Origin: CAG-217 sp963605415
GTDB taxonomy: Bacteria; Bacillota; Clostridia; Oscillospirales; Acutalibacteraceae
Assembly (NCBI GenBank): GCA_963605415.1
Contig: CAVCUL010000001.1
Location: forward strand, 183,199-247,198
Length of the DNA: 64,000 nt
Direction: 5' to 3'
The notes under the pieces were generated by a model. That model was given only the letters and a program-made list of their open reading frames with translations. It did no database searches and was not told the DNA's origin. Position numbers and translations under genes: made by a program. Shown here in pieces: positions 15,429 to 23,736 of this stretch. Numbering within the stretch: position 1 is the stretch's first letter; each line of letters starts with the position of its first letter.

Positions 15429-16787
15429 ATGAATATTATTGTTGTTGGCTGCGGTAAAATCGGCTCCACCTTGGTGGAAAGCCTGGCCGCCGAGGGGCAT
15501 GACGTGGTGGCACTGGAAAAGGACGCCCAGGTTCTGGACCAGATCACCAATATGTACGACGTAATGGGTGTTTGCGGCAACGGCGCCGACTGCGAAACGC
15601 TGGAGGAAGCAGCCGTCGATAAAGCAGACCTGGTGGTATCCGCCACCGGCTCAGACGAGATGAATATGCTGTGCTGCTTCTTTGCCCGTAAAATGGGCGC
15701 CAAGCACACCATTGCCCGTGTGCGCAACCCGGAATATAACGACCGCTCTTTGGGCTTTATGCGCCAGCAGCTGAACCTGTCCATGTCCATCAACCCGGAG
15801 CTGCTCACCGCGCAGGAACTGTTTAACATTCTAAAGGTACCCTCAGCGGTAAAAATCGAATACTTCTCCGGGCGGAACTTTGAAATGGCAGAGTTGCGTC
15901 TGCGGGAGAATTCCATTCTGGACGGCATTCGCCTGACGGATTTGCAAAAAAAATACCACACTCGGGTACTGATCTGTGCAGTGCGGCGTGGAACAGAAGT
16001 ATTCATTCCTGACGGCAACTTTGTCCTGCACGGGGGCGACAAAATCAGTCTGACCGCCTCTCCATCGGAAATTCAAAAACTGCTCAAGCGCCTGGGCGTA
16101 CTACGCAAACAGGCGCGGGATGTAATGATTTTAGGCGGCAGCCGCACAGCCTTTTATTTGGCAAAAATGCTGTCCAACACCGGCAATAATGTTAAGATTA
16201 TTGACCAAAACCGCGAACGCTGCAGGGACCTGTGCGACGCATTGCCCAACGCGGTTGTTATCAACGGTGACGGCTCCCAGCAGGAGCTGCTGCTGGAGGA
16301 GGGCCTGCAGGCCATGGACGCCTTTGTGGCTCTTACCGGCATTGACGAAGAAAATATACTAATGTCGCTGTTTGCCGCCTCACAGAATGTACCCAAGGTG
16401 ATCTCTAAGGTCAACCGGAACGAATTGGGCAATATGGCGGAAAAGCTGGGGCTGGACTGCCTGGTATCGCCCAAAGATATTACCTCCGACGTGGTGGTTC
16501 GTTACGCCCGTGCTCTGCGCAATTCTCAGGACAGCAACATGGAAACCCTATATAAGATTATGGACGGAAGGGCGGAGGCACTGGAATTTAAGGTGTGCGG
16601 TAGTTCCGCCATTACCCAAACGGCTTTGAAGGATTTAACACTTAAGCCAAACACACTGATTGCCGGTATTATTCGTGGTAGAAAAACCATTATTCCCTCC
16701 GGTGAGGACAAAATTCTGCCCGGCGACAAGGTCGTGGTGCTGGCTGCCAACTGCCGTCTGCACGACCTGACGGATATTATCAAATAA
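15429..16787 (+). CDS. trkA: Trk K+ uptake regulatory subunit TrkA
   Basis: Cytoplasmic gating subunit of 452 residues made of two RCK units, each a Rossmann-like TrkA-N domain followed by TrkA-C. The first nucleotide-binding loop is GCGKIGSTL (residues 8-16), with Glu at the end of beta-2 (VALEKD). The second begins MILGGSRTAFYLA near 232 and is less canonical. Both TrkA-C domains end in GDKISLTA and GDKVVVLAA. Binding of NAD(H) or ATP controls the TrkH pore. The ATG follows AGAGG. It is 24 bases ahead of trkH in one operon. Length and domain order are normal for the family. Confidence 0.93.
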   Translation: MNIIVVGCGKIGSTLVESLAAEGHDVVALEKDAQVLDQITNMYDVMGVCGNGADCETLEEAAVDKADLVVSATGSDEMNMLCCFFARKMGAKHTIARVRNPEYNDRSLGFMRQQLNLSMSINPELLTAQELFNILKVPSAVKIEYFSGRNFEMAELRLRENSILDGIRLTDLQKKYHTRVLICAVRRGTEVFIPDGNFVLHGGDKISLTASPSEIQKLLKRLGVLRKQARDVMILGGSRTAFYLAKMLSNTGNNVKIIDQNRERCRDLCDALPNAVVINGDGSQQELLLEEGLQAMDAFVALTGIDEENILMSLFAASQNVPKVISKVNRNELGNMAEKLGLDCLVSPKDITSDVVVRYARALRNSQDSNMETLYKIMDGRAEALEFKVCGSSAITQTALKDLTLKPNTLIAGIIRGRKTIIPSGEDKILPGDKVVVLAANCRLHDLTDIIK

Positions 16788-16811
16788 GAACGGATCAAGA
16801 GGAAAAAGGCC

Positions 16812-18254
16812 ATGAATCGTAAAATGGTATTTTATATGATCGGCAAGATCGTTCAGGCAGAGGCAGCCATGCTGCTGCTGCCGCTGGTGGTGGCGCTCCT
16901 CTATAAAGAAACGCCGCTGCCCTTTCTCATCACCATCTGCATTGCCCTGGTGCTGGGGATCGCCCTGTCCCTGGTCTTTAAGCCAAAGAACCGGGTGATC
17001 TACGCCAAAGAGGGCTTTGTGATCGTGGCCTTTGCCTGGATTGCCCTGTCCCTGATCGGCTGTATTCCCTTTGTGCTCAGCGGCGCGCTGCCCAACTTCT
17101 TTGACGCCTTTTTTGAGACGGTCAGCGGCTTCTCCACCACCGGTGCCTCGGTGATGACCGATGTGGAGTCCATGCCCCACGGGGTGCTGATGTGGCGCAG
17201 CTTTACCCACTGGGTCGGCGGTATGGGCGTGCTGGTGTTTATTATGGCCATCATTCCCTCCGTCACCGACCGCTCCATTCACATTTTGCGGGCGGAAATG
17301 CCCGGCCCCATTGTGGGCAAACTGGTGCCCCGGGCCAAGCAGACCGCGCGTATTCTCTATCTGATCTATGTGTTTCTCACCGCGGCGGAAGTGATCTTCC
17401 TGGTGTGCGGCAAAATGCCCCTGTTTGACGCGCTGGTCCATTCCTTTGGCACCGCAGGCACCGGCGGCTTTGGCATTAAGGCAGACAGTATCGGCAGTTA
17501 CTCCACCTACTGCCAGGTGGTCATTACCGTGTTTATGCTGCTGTTCGGCGTCAACTTCAATTTGTATTATCTGGCGCTCTTACGCAACTTTCGCTCTGTG
17601 TTCAAAAGCCAAGAGCTGTGGTGCTATCTGGGCATTTTCGGTGCGGCTACGGCGCTGATCACCGCCAACATTTACAATCTTTATCATAGCGTGGGCAAAT
17701 CACTGCAATACGCCGCTTTTCAGGTTTCATCCATACTTACCACCACCGGCTATTCCACAGCGGACTTTGACCAGTGGCCGGATCTGTCCCGGACCATTTT
17801 GTTCCTGCTGATGTTTGTGGGTGGCTGTGCCGGCTCCACCGCCGGCGGGCTGAAGGTGTCGCGAGTCATGCTGCTGTTTAAACTGATCCGCCGGGAATTG
17901 CGCCATATGCTGCATCCCCGTTCCGTAGGTGTAGTGAAATTAGAGGGCAAGCGGGTGGACAACGCCACCTTAAACGGCGTCAGCGCATATCTGCCTATCT
18001 ACATCGCCTTTATTGCCGGGATCTTTCTGATCCTGTCACTGGAGCCCAATTTCAATATTGAAAGCAATCTGTCCGCCACTGTGTCTTGTTTTAACAACAT
18101 CGGACCCGGCCTTGGACTAGTAGGTCCTGCACTAAGCTTTGCCGGATACTCTAATTTGTCTAAATTTGTTTTGTCCATGGCCATGTTACTGGGACGGCTG
18201 GAGATCTTCCCCTTGTGGTTCGCCCTCTCCCCCTCCACCTGGTCCAAAAAATAA
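16812..18254 (+). CDS. trkH: Trk K+ uptake pore subunit TrkH
   Basis: Integral membrane protein of 480 residues with the repeated M1-P-M2 layout of the SKT family. Selectivity-filter-like segments are visible at VSGFSTTGASVMTD, GTAGTGGFGIKADS, LTTTGYSTADF and FNNIGPGLGLVG, one per repeat. With TrkA it takes up K+ and supports turgor and pH homeostasis. It is translated right after trkA (RBS AGAGGAAA). It converges with the MFS gene on a shared terminator. Nothing is missing or unusual. Confidence 0.93.
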   Translation: MNRKMVFYMIGKIVQAEAAMLLLPLVVALLYKETPLPFLITICIALVLGIALSLVFKPKNRVIYAKEGFVIVAFAWIALSLIGCIPFVLSGALPNFFDAFFETVSGFSTTGASVMTDVESMPHGVLMWRSFTHWVGGMGVLVFIMAIIPSVTDRSIHILRAEMPGPIVGKLVPRAKQTARILYLIYVFLTAAEVIFLVCGKMPLFDALVHSFGTAGTGGFGIKADSIGSYSTYCQVVITVFMLLFGVNFNLYYLALLRNFRSVFKSQELWCYLGIFGAATALITANIYNLYHSVGKSLQYAAFQVSSILTTTGYSTADFDQWPDLSRTILFLLMFVGGCAGSTAGGLKVSRVMLLFKLIRRELRHMLHPRSVGVVKLEGKRVDNATLNGVSAYLPIYIAFIAGIFLILSLEPNFNIESNLSATVSCFNNIGPGLGLVGPALSFAGYSNLSKFVLSMAMLLGRLEIFPLWFALSPSTWSKK

Positions 18255-18268
18255 TAACACGCAAATAA

Positions 18269-18306
18269 AAAAGGAACTGCGCACCCCCTGGTGTACAGTT
18301 CCTTTT
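18269..18306. terminator. Bidirectional terminator between trkH and the MFS gene
   Basis: AAAAGGAACTG (18269-18279) pairs with CAGTTCCTTTT (18296-18306), extended inside by GCACC/GGTGT. A-runs on the left and T-runs on the right allow it to work in both directions. Confidence 0.85.
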
Positions 18307-18319
18307 CTTACGGCGTTCT

Positions 18320-19552
18320 TTATGCATTTTGCGTCTTTCGCTCCCGGGCGGCACCCAGCAGGCAAAAGAGAATGGCTGCCAGGCAAAGTACTGCCCAAAA
18401 AATCATAACCGCCAGCCAACTGCGGCGCTCCAGCAGCCCACCGGCCAACTGGTTCATCACCGCACAGCCAATATAGGCTGTGGCGTTCAACACACCGGCC
18501 ACAGTACTCACAATCCCCTGCTTGGCAAACCGCAGGGGCACCAGGGTAATCAATAGCACATTAATAGCAAACATGCAATTCGTAATCATTACCATGGCGA
18601 TTAGAGACAGTACCGCACTATATTGAGCTACAACAGGCAGCAGCAGTAAAAACAGCAAGGCAATGCCAAAGAATACGGCGGAGGTACGCACCTCGCTGTG
18701 CAGGTACCGATTCACCCACCTGGCCAAAAACGCCCCCGTTACATTGATTATCGGCAGCACCATTGTCAGCAGCAGCGAAAAAGACACGCTCAGTTGAAAT
18801 CGGTCAGTAAAGAAGTCCGGCACCCACTGGGTCACGCTGTCCTTGAGCGTGCCCTGGGCCACGATCGGCACCAAAAGCAGCAGCAAGCTGCCGGTAAACA
18901 CCTTGGAGAGGGTGCCCTTGGCCGCTGTTTTGCCGCGTTGTACCGCCGGTGCAGGCTGCTGCAAATGCAGCCGACGCACGCCAAACAGCCACACCAGCGC
19001 CACCGCCAACAGCACCCCGCCGCAGGTGAGAAACACAAACCGCCAGGGCAACACCAGCATGGTCAGCAGACTGACGCAGTAGCTGAGCACCGTCCCCACC
19101 GGCACGGTGGTGGACATGTGCATACCAAACCGCTCCCGGTCCTCTGCACCATACTCTACTGATGCCAGCTTTAAGATCGGTGACCACACCAGGGACTGGA
19201 ACAGCCCGTTGGCCGCCCACAACAACAGCAATGCCCAATAGGTATGAAAAAAGAAGATCAAAAGATTGGTAACAGCCGAGAAAAACACGCCGTAAAAAAT
19301 CATAAGATCCGTGCGCAGCCGATCCCCCACCACGCCGCTGACAATCTGACCTAAGCCATAGCAAACAAAAAAGGCGGAGGACACAGAAGCAATGCGACTC
19401 TCGCTGAATACCCCCGCTGCAGTAAGTGCCGGAATGACTGCGGAATAGTTCAACCGACAGATATAGGTCGCGCTGTAGGCCAACCAGCACAGCAAAAACA
19501 CATTCCGATCCCGCACACTGCCGTAGCCCAACATTCGTTTCGGCGCAGTCAT
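18320..19552 (-). CDS. MFS transporter, organophosphate-antiporter-like
   Basis: Twelve-helix major facilitator of 410 residues. The start (RDRNVFLLCWLAYSATYICRLNYS, quoted in part: WLAYSATYICRLNYS) and GLGQIVSGVVGDRL after helix 2 look like the OPA branch (GlpT/UhpT/PgtP), which exchanges sugar phosphates, glycerol-3-phosphate or phosphoglycerate for phosphate. Substrate-binding arginines cannot be assigned with certainty. The start ATG overlaps the stop of a 27-codon ORF (ATGA), which has the better ribosome site; a G-run 10 bases upstream may also serve. Substrate unknown. Confidence 0.75.
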   Translation of the reverse strand: MTAPKRMLGYGSVRDRNVFLLCWLAYSATYICRLNYSAVIPALTAAGVFSESRIASVSSAFFVCYGLGQIVSGVVGDRLRTDLMIFYGVFFSAVTNLLIFFFHTYWALLLLWAANGLFQSLVWSPILKLASVEYGAEDRERFGMHMSTTVPVGTVLSYCVSLLTMLVLPWRFVFLTCGGVLLAVALVWLFGVRRLHLQQPAPAVQRGKTAAKGTLSKVFTGSLLLLLVPIVAQGTLKDSVTQWVPDFFTDRFQLSVSFSLLLTMVLPIINVTGAFLARWVNRYLHSEVRTSAVFFGIALLFLLLLPVVAQYSAVLSLIAMVMITNCMFAINVLLITLVPLRFAKQGIVSTVAGVLNATAYIGCAVMNQLAGGLLERRSWLAVMIFWAVLCLAAILFCLLGAARERKTQNA

Positions 19553-19632
19553 CGTCTGCTGCCCCCCGCGTACAATACAGGAAAATCGTAATCATAAAAA
19601 ATCAAAACAACTTTACCATTCAGGTTCAACAT
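19549..19632 (-). CDS. 27-codon leader ORF coupled to the MFS gene
   Basis: An ATG at 19632 with a strong AAAGGAGGG site seven bases upstream opens 27 codons. The peptide begins MLNLNGKVVLIFYDYDF and ends GGSRR, and its TGA overlaps the MFS start in an ATGA junction. This suggests translational coupling or a regulatory leader peptide. The reading frame and ribosome site are seen; translation and function are inferred. It is too short to identify by similarity. Confidence 0.5.
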   Translation of the reverse strand: MLNLNGKVVLIFYDYDFPVLYAGGSRR

Positions 19633-19897
19633 AACAAGCCCTCCTTTACCACCCATTATACCAAATCCCCGCAAGGAATTCTACGGTTCAAGGCAAAAGA
19701 GATGGAACAGAGATCCTGCAAGCACATACGATTGCCGGATACTTATGCTTACGCAAATTTTAAATTCGACTTGTTTGTTGGCATACTTATCCTATGAACT
19801 ATGCATAAATGACCGGCTTGCCCTGCCGTGTTGTTGCAGATATCTAATCCAAATAATCATTCGCTCCGTACAAAAAAACGGATAAGCTGTGATCTGC
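19633..19897. other. Gene-free intergenic stretch
   Basis: Divergent spacer between the MFS leader ORF and the ThrE-like pair. No coding sequence or strong hairpin was seen. An ATTATA at 19655-19660 could be a minus-strand -10 box but has a poor -35 match. Confidence 0.4.
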
Positions 19898-19926
19898 TTG
19901 CCAATCATCCCGGTCACACATTATAT
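19898..19926 (+). promoter_or_regulatory. Probable promoter of the ThrE-like pair
   Basis: TTGCCA (19898-19903), 17 bases, TTATAT (19921-19926). The leader would be only about 16 bases long, and no good Shine-Dalgarno sequence precedes the ATG. Confidence 0.45.
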
Positions 19927-19948
19927 TTTTTTGTACCTTGCACACACT

Positions 19949-20689
19949 ATGGATATGGAATTACAACAAGCGGAAGCGCTGCGCCTGTCCCTGGAGATCG
20001 GCGCAGCCATAATGGAAAGCGGCGGAGAAGTGCGCCGCACAGAAGATACGGTCACCCGGATCAATTATGCCGCCGGGGCCACAGACGCCCAAGTGTGGGC
20101 CATGCCGGGCATTCTCACCGCCACAGTAACCTTGGCAGATAACACCACCCATACCGTCACCAAGTGTCTGGGGCCGGAGGAGATCGACCTGGCGGAGCTG
20201 GATCGGCTGAATACCCTGTCCCGCCGCCTGTGTGGGGGCAAGCCGGTGGACTGGCAAGTCACCAAGCGGCAGGTGTACAGTAGGCATACTCGGCTGCTCT
20301 GCACCTTTTTGGCCACCGCTGCCTTTTGCATTTACTTTGGCGGCACCTGGGCGGAGGCGGTGCTGTGCGGCGGGTTTGGCATTTTGGTGTCCGGCTACCG
20401 CCCGGCGCTGCAATCCGGCTTTACCGCCGTGCTGCTGGACGCTACCGTGGCCGGTCTGCTGGCCTTTACGCCCCAGGCGCTGGGACTGCCCCTGCGTGGC
20501 GCCAATATTCTCATCGGCACCATTATGCTGCTGGTGCCCGGGCTGACGGTGGGCAACGCCCTGCGGGATATGATCGACGGCGACTTACACGCCGGGCTGT
20601 TGCGACTGGAAGAAGCGATATTGTGCGCCCTGGCCATTGCCCTGGGCTGCGCCTTTGCCCTTTGGCTGCCGGGGAGCGTGGGGCGGTGA
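19949..20689 (+). CDS. Threonine/serine exporter family, N-terminal half (DUF1212/ThrE)
   Basis: Protein of 246 residues from the ATG at 19949. The cytoplasmic first 115 residues carry the conserved ESGGEVRRTEDTVTRI and the following AMPGILTATV block of ThrE family proteins. Five hydrophobic segments follow, including GANILIGTIMLLVPGLTVGNALRDMIDGDLHAGLLR (key part: LLVPGLTVGNALRDMIDGD). In corynebacteria ThrE is one polypeptide; here, as in many Firmicutes, it is split in two. The next gene supplies the second half and overlaps by four bases, so they should form one transporter. An upstream reading to 19889 adds residues unlike the family. The substrate is inferred from family only. Confidence 0.8.
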   Translation: MDMELQQAEALRLSLEIGAAIMESGGEVRRTEDTVTRINYAAGATDAQVWAMPGILTATVTLADNTTHTVTKCLGPEEIDLAELDRLNTLSRRLCGGKPVDWQVTKRQVYSRHTRLLCTFLATAAFCIYFGGTWAEAVLCGGFGILVSGYRPALQSGFTAVLLDATVAGLLAFTPQALGLPLRGANILIGTIMLLVPGLTVGNALRDMIDGDLHAGLLRLEEAILCALAIALGCAFALWLPGSVGR

Positions 20690-21114
20690 GAGAGATCCTC
20701 TCCGGCACCCTGGGCACCCTGGCTTTTTCTGTTTTAATGCAGGCTCCACGGCGGCTGCTGTTCTTTACCACCTTTGGCGGGCTGCTGTCCGGCACCGTAT
20801 ACTGGTTTGCCGGGGAGAACGGTATGGGGGCCTTTGGCGCCACCCTGTGGGGTATGCTGGCCATTGCCCTGTATGCAGAGCTGCTGGCACGGGTGCTGAA
20901 AACCCCGTCCACCGTGCTGCTCTACCCCTCTACCGTGCCCCTGCTGCCCGGCAGCGCCATCTACTACGCCATGCAATACCTGCTGTGGGGCCAGCCGGAC
21001 CGGGCCGCCGTTTACGCTGCCCAGACCTTGCAGATTGCCACCGGTATGGGGCTGGGCGCTGTGCTGGTGGCGGTGCCCATTCGCCTGCTGCGCGCCCATC
21101 GGGAACAAAAATAA
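20686..21114 (+). CDS. Threonine/serine exporter family, C-terminal half (DUF3815/ThrE)
   Basis: Membrane protein of 142 residues starting with GTG at 20686, inside the GTGA that also ends the upstream gene. Four to five hydrophobic segments include GGLLSGTVYWFAGENGMGAFGATL, quoted in part as LLSGTVYWFAGE, and the YPSTVPLLPGSAIYY motif typical of this half. It partners the preceding protein. An in-frame open stretch continues back to 20326 but lies inside the upstream gene in another frame and is not coding. A clear terminator follows. Confidence 0.8.
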   Translation: MREILSGTLGTLAFSVLMQAPRRLLFFTTFGGLLSGTVYWFAGENGMGAFGATLWGMLAIALYAELLARVLKTPSTVLLYPSTVPLLPGSAIYYAMQYLLWGQPDRAAVYAAQTLQIATGMGLGAVLVAVPIRLLRAHREQK

Positions 21115-21156
21115 TGCACCCTGCCGGTACTGTTTCACGGCAAGGTGCATTTTTTG
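21113..21156 (+). terminator. Intrinsic terminator after the ThrE-like pair
   Basis: AATGCACC (21113-21120) pairs with GGTGCATT (21144-21151) with an inner TGCCG/CGGCA, followed by TTTTT. Confidence 0.8.
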
Positions 21157-21164
21157 TATTTCAT

Positions 21165-21881
21165 TTAATGGCGGGTGTCGTCCTCAAAGCATTCGCAAAA
21201 GCGCGCGGCAAAGGCCGGCGGCTCCCCCGCCGCATACAGGTGGGACAGATCGCCGAACTGCTGCACACGGAAGGTGGCGATCCCTTTCTCCCGCTCCTCG
21301 GTCACCACCGTGGTAACGGAGGTGGGCAACGCCACAAAATTATGCCAAAGGGGCATAGGCGACACGGAGAGCAAGTGGCTGAGCAGCACCGCCTCCACGC
21401 CAAAGTGGCAAAACAGAACGATGGTATCGTGATTGCCGTCTACCACATCAAACACCCGGCCGTTGTGCCGATAGCCGTGGCGGGCCAGCAGAGCGTCCAA
21501 ATTGCTGCACACATAGCGGTACTCTTTCTCCACATTCTTGCTTTGCATGAGTCGGGTATTCAGCCACCCATTGGCAGAATAGTAAGCGTCCTCCCGGCAC
21601 CAGTACGCGGGCAGCCGATCCCAGCAGCCCTCCACTTTCAGCCCCCGGCGCACCTTGCCCCGGAACTCTTGCAGCCAATCCAGGGTCTCCGCACTGCGCC
21701 CCAACCGCTGCAAAGTGGGTCGCGCCGTGTCCTGCGCACGACCCAAAGGTGAACAGTAAAATGCCTTTACATCCAGTTTACACAGTCGCTCCGCCAACAG
21801 ATCCGCCTCACGGAACCCCTTGGGGGTTAGCGAGTCTTTCTCATAATCCGGGTCGCCGTGGCGCACAATCAAAATTTGCAT
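21165..21881 (-). CDS. Histidine phosphatase (phosphoglycerate mutase-like) family protein
   Basis: Soluble enzyme of 238 residues. It starts MQILIVRHGDPDYEKD, where RHG is the phospho-accepting motif (Arg7-His8-Gly9). LTPKGFREADLLAERL and FYCSPLGRAQDTARPTL follow the PhoE/CobC pattern, and a later FCHFGVEAVLLSHLL supplies the second catalytic histidine (usually GHG or SHG; here CHF). The ATG at 21881 is used because the motif follows at once; GGCGG lies upstream. Substrates range over phospho-sugars, nucleotides and cobalamin intermediates and cannot be chosen from sequence alone. It sits alone between the ThrE-like pair and a divergent gene. Confidence 0.8.
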   Translation of the reverse strand: MQILIVRHGDPDYEKDSLTPKGFREADLLAERLCKLDVKAFYCSPLGRAQDTARPTLQRLGRSAETLDWLQEFRGKVRRGLKVEGCWDRLPAYWCREDAYYSANGWLNTRLMQSKNVEKEYRYVCSNLDALLARHGYRHNGRVFDVVDGNHDTIVLFCHFGVEAVLLSHLLSVSPMPLWHNFVALPTSVTTVVTEEREKGIATFRVQQFGDLSHLYAAGEPPAFAARFCECFEDDTRH

Positions 21882-21921
21882 ACAGTCGCCGCCTTTCATT
21901 CCTACCGCCAGTATAACAGAA

Positions 21922-21950
21922 TTGCAACCAAAATACAAATGTGGTACAAT
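21922..21950 (+). promoter_or_regulatory. Promoter giving a probably leaderless transcript
   Basis: TTGCAA (21922-21927), 17 bases, TACAAT (21945-21950). The expected start, about seven bases on, coincides with the A of the ATG at 21957, and no Shine-Dalgarno sequence is present. Confidence 0.55.
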
Positions 21951-21956
21951 GAGCCT

Positions 21957-22409
21957 ATGAAAATTTTAATTGACGCAGACGGCTGCCCGGTGGTGGATCT
22001 GACCCTGCAAGCGGCAGCCGATCACGGGCTGGAGGCCATACTCTTTTGCGACACCAGCCACCAATTCAAAAAGGACAATGCCCGGGTAGTTACGGTGGAT
22101 AAGGGCAGCGACAGCGCAGACTTTGCCCTGCTCCGCCGGGTGGAGCCGGGGGACATTGTAGTGACCCAGGACTACGGACTGGCCGCCATGGTGCTGGCCA
22201 AGCGGGGCTATCCCATTACCCAAAACGGCAAGCGACTCACCGACGACAATATTGACACATTGCTGCTCACCCGCCACGCAGCCAAGAAAGCACGGCGGAG
22301 CGGCTACCGATTGAAAGGACCGTCCAAGCGCACAACTGAACAGGACCAGGACTTTCAAGCGGCTCTCAGGAGGTTGATCGAAGATGCACATTCTCATTGC
22401 GCCGGATAG
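21957..22409 (+). CDS. YaiI/YqxD family protein (DUF188)
   Basis: Protein of 150 residues with the signature start MKILIDADGCPVVD, then DTSHQ, VDKGSDSADFALL, VVTQDYGLAAMVLAKRG, and the basic GPSKRT near the end. These acidic clusters resemble PIN-like nucleases, and a nuclease role has been proposed for the family but is not settled. It overlaps the glycerate kinase start by 26 bases. The ATG at 21957 is fixed by the conserved N-terminus. Expression may depend on leaderless initiation. Confidence 0.88.
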   Translation: MKILIDADGCPVVDLTLQAAADHGLEAILFCDTSHQFKKDNARVVTVDKGSDSADFALLRRVEPGDIVVTQDYGLAAMVLAKRGYPITQNGKRLTDDNIDTLLLTRHAAKKARRSGYRLKGPSKRTTEQDQDFQAALRRLIEDAHSHCAG

Positions 22410-23454
22410 CTACAAAGGCTCCCTGACCGCCCGGCAGGTGTGCGATATTTTGGCGCAGGCGTTGCTGAGCCACCCGGGTGTGACGGTAACCACTCTGCCC
22501 CTGTCTGACGGGGGCGAGGGATTTGGCACCTGCTGCGTTGACGCCTGCAAAGGCCATATCCTTTACACTAATGCAGTTGATCTATTCGGTCAGCCCATAA
22601 AGGCTCCCCTGTATACTTGGGGCGATACGGCGCTGATCGAGTGCGCCGCCACCTGCGCCCTGCAAGAGAAAAAGGACATTATGGCTGCCTCCTCCTATGG
22701 GGTAGGTATGCAGCTGAAAAGCGCTATAGACCTGGGATTTCGCCATTTTATCATCGGCCTGGGCGGCAGCGGTATGTGCGACGGCGGCGCCGGTGCGTTG
22801 GCAGCCCTTGGCGTGGCGTTTTATGACCGGAGCGGTACTTCTATCCCCCACCCTACCGGCGGCGATCTGCAGCGGATCGCCGGGTTGGAAGTTCCGGCAG
22901 CGCTACAAGAAACCGTAAAGGGACTTCACTTTACATATGCCTGTGATGTGACCAATCCATACACCGGCGAGAACGGCGCCGCTGCGGTGTTCGCTCCCCA
23001 AAAAGGCGCCACCCCGGCGCAGGTACAGCTGCTGAACACCGGTATGGCGCGCCTGGCAGCACTGCTGCCGAAAGATGTGACCGCCTTGCCCGGTGCCGGT
23101 GCAGCCGGTGGACTGTGCGGCGGCCTATACGGCGTACTGGGCGGCACCACCCAAAGCGGCTTTGACCTGCTGGCGGAACTGGCCGATCTGGACAGTGCCA
23201 TTGCCGGGGCAGACCTGGTGGTCACCGGCGAGGGGCGCACGGACCGGCAGACCCTGATGGGCAAGCTGCCTTACCGGGTGGCGCTGCATGCCAAAAAGCG
23301 GGGCAAGCGCTGCATGGTCATCAGCGGCGACGGGGACGGCACCCAGGTAGGTGACAAGGTGATCACCTTAACAGATAAAAACACACCGCCACGGACGGCC
23401 ATTGCCCACGCTGCCGCCCTGCTGGCAGAAAAAGCCGATCTGCTCTTGCAATAA
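22384..23454 (+). CDS. Glycerate 2-kinase (GarK/GlxK family)
   Basis: Enzyme of 356 residues that phosphorylates D-glycerate with ATP and feeds 2-phosphoglycerate to lower glycolysis. Family blocks are IAPDSYKGSLTARQV at the N-terminus, LPLSDGGEGF (42-51), LGGSGMCDGGAGALAALG, GAAGGLCGGLYG and VVTGEGRTDRQTLMGKLP. The start at 22384 has AGGAGG and overlaps the upstream gene, so the two are coupled. Length is normal. No garD/garL-type genes are nearby; the source of glycerate is unclear. Confidence 0.9.
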   Translation: MHILIAPDSYKGSLTARQVCDILAQALLSHPGVTVTTLPLSDGGEGFGTCCVDACKGHILYTNAVDLFGQPIKAPLYTWGDTALIECAATCALQEKKDIMAASSYGVGMQLKSAIDLGFRHFIIGLGGSGMCDGGAGALAALGVAFYDRSGTSIPHPTGGDLQRIAGLEVPAALQETVKGLHFTYACDVTNPYTGENGAAAVFAPQKGATPAQVQLLNTGMARLAALLPKDVTALPGAGAAGGLCGGLYGVLGGTTQSGFDLLAELADLDSAIAGADLVVTGEGRTDRQTLMGKLPYRVALHAKKRGKRCMVISGDGDGTQVGDKVITLTDKNTPPRTAIAHAAALLAEKADLLLQ

Positions 23455-23474
23455 TAGGTTTTTAATATTATAAT
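23446..23474 (+). promoter_or_regulatory. Promoter of the small gene and alpha-mannosidase
   Basis: TTGCAA (23446-23451) overlaps the last codons of glycerate kinase; 17 bases on lies TATAAT (23469-23474). Transcription would start near 23481. Confidence 0.65.
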
Positions 23475-23515
23475 GAAGTATATTTTATGGGCTATGCCCG
23501 GAACAGGAGAACAGT

Positions 23516-23734
23516 ATGAAAGTCAGACTTCCCAAACACAGAGAGTTTTTGATCAAATTTGCCGATGGTTATGAGAAAGAGGACGAGGCCTGGCAGGCTT
23601 TGAACCAGATCGTGACCGACTACTCCAAGGACGGCAAAAGCGTGTACACCCCCACCTTTATTGAGGACAATGAGGACAAGGTGAAGGCCCTGCAAGAGCA
23701 GTACGAATTCACCTACGAGATCGTTGAGAAATAA
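23516..23734 (+). CDS. Small acidic protein coupled to alpha-mannosidase
   Basis: Protein of 72 residues, charged and soluble (GYEKEDEAWQALNQIVTDY, TFIEDNEDKVKALQEQYEF). No signal peptide, membrane segment or cysteine was seen. AGGAGA lies upstream of the ATG and the stop is two bases before the mannosidase start, so translation is probably coupled. It looks like a folded mini-protein rather than a chance ORF, but I recognise no family. It could assist or regulate the enzyme, or be unrelated to it. Confidence 0.6.
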   Translation: MKVRLPKHREFLIKFADGYEKEDEAWQALNQIVTDYSKDGKSVYTPTFIEDNEDKVKALQEQYEFTYEIVEK

Positions 23735-23736
23735 GT

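Noticed and set aside
20326..20685. Upstream extension of the second ThrE-like frame
   Set aside because: Lies inside the first ThrE-like gene in another frame and translates to Arg/Gly-rich sequence; the GTG at 20686 gives a family-like start.
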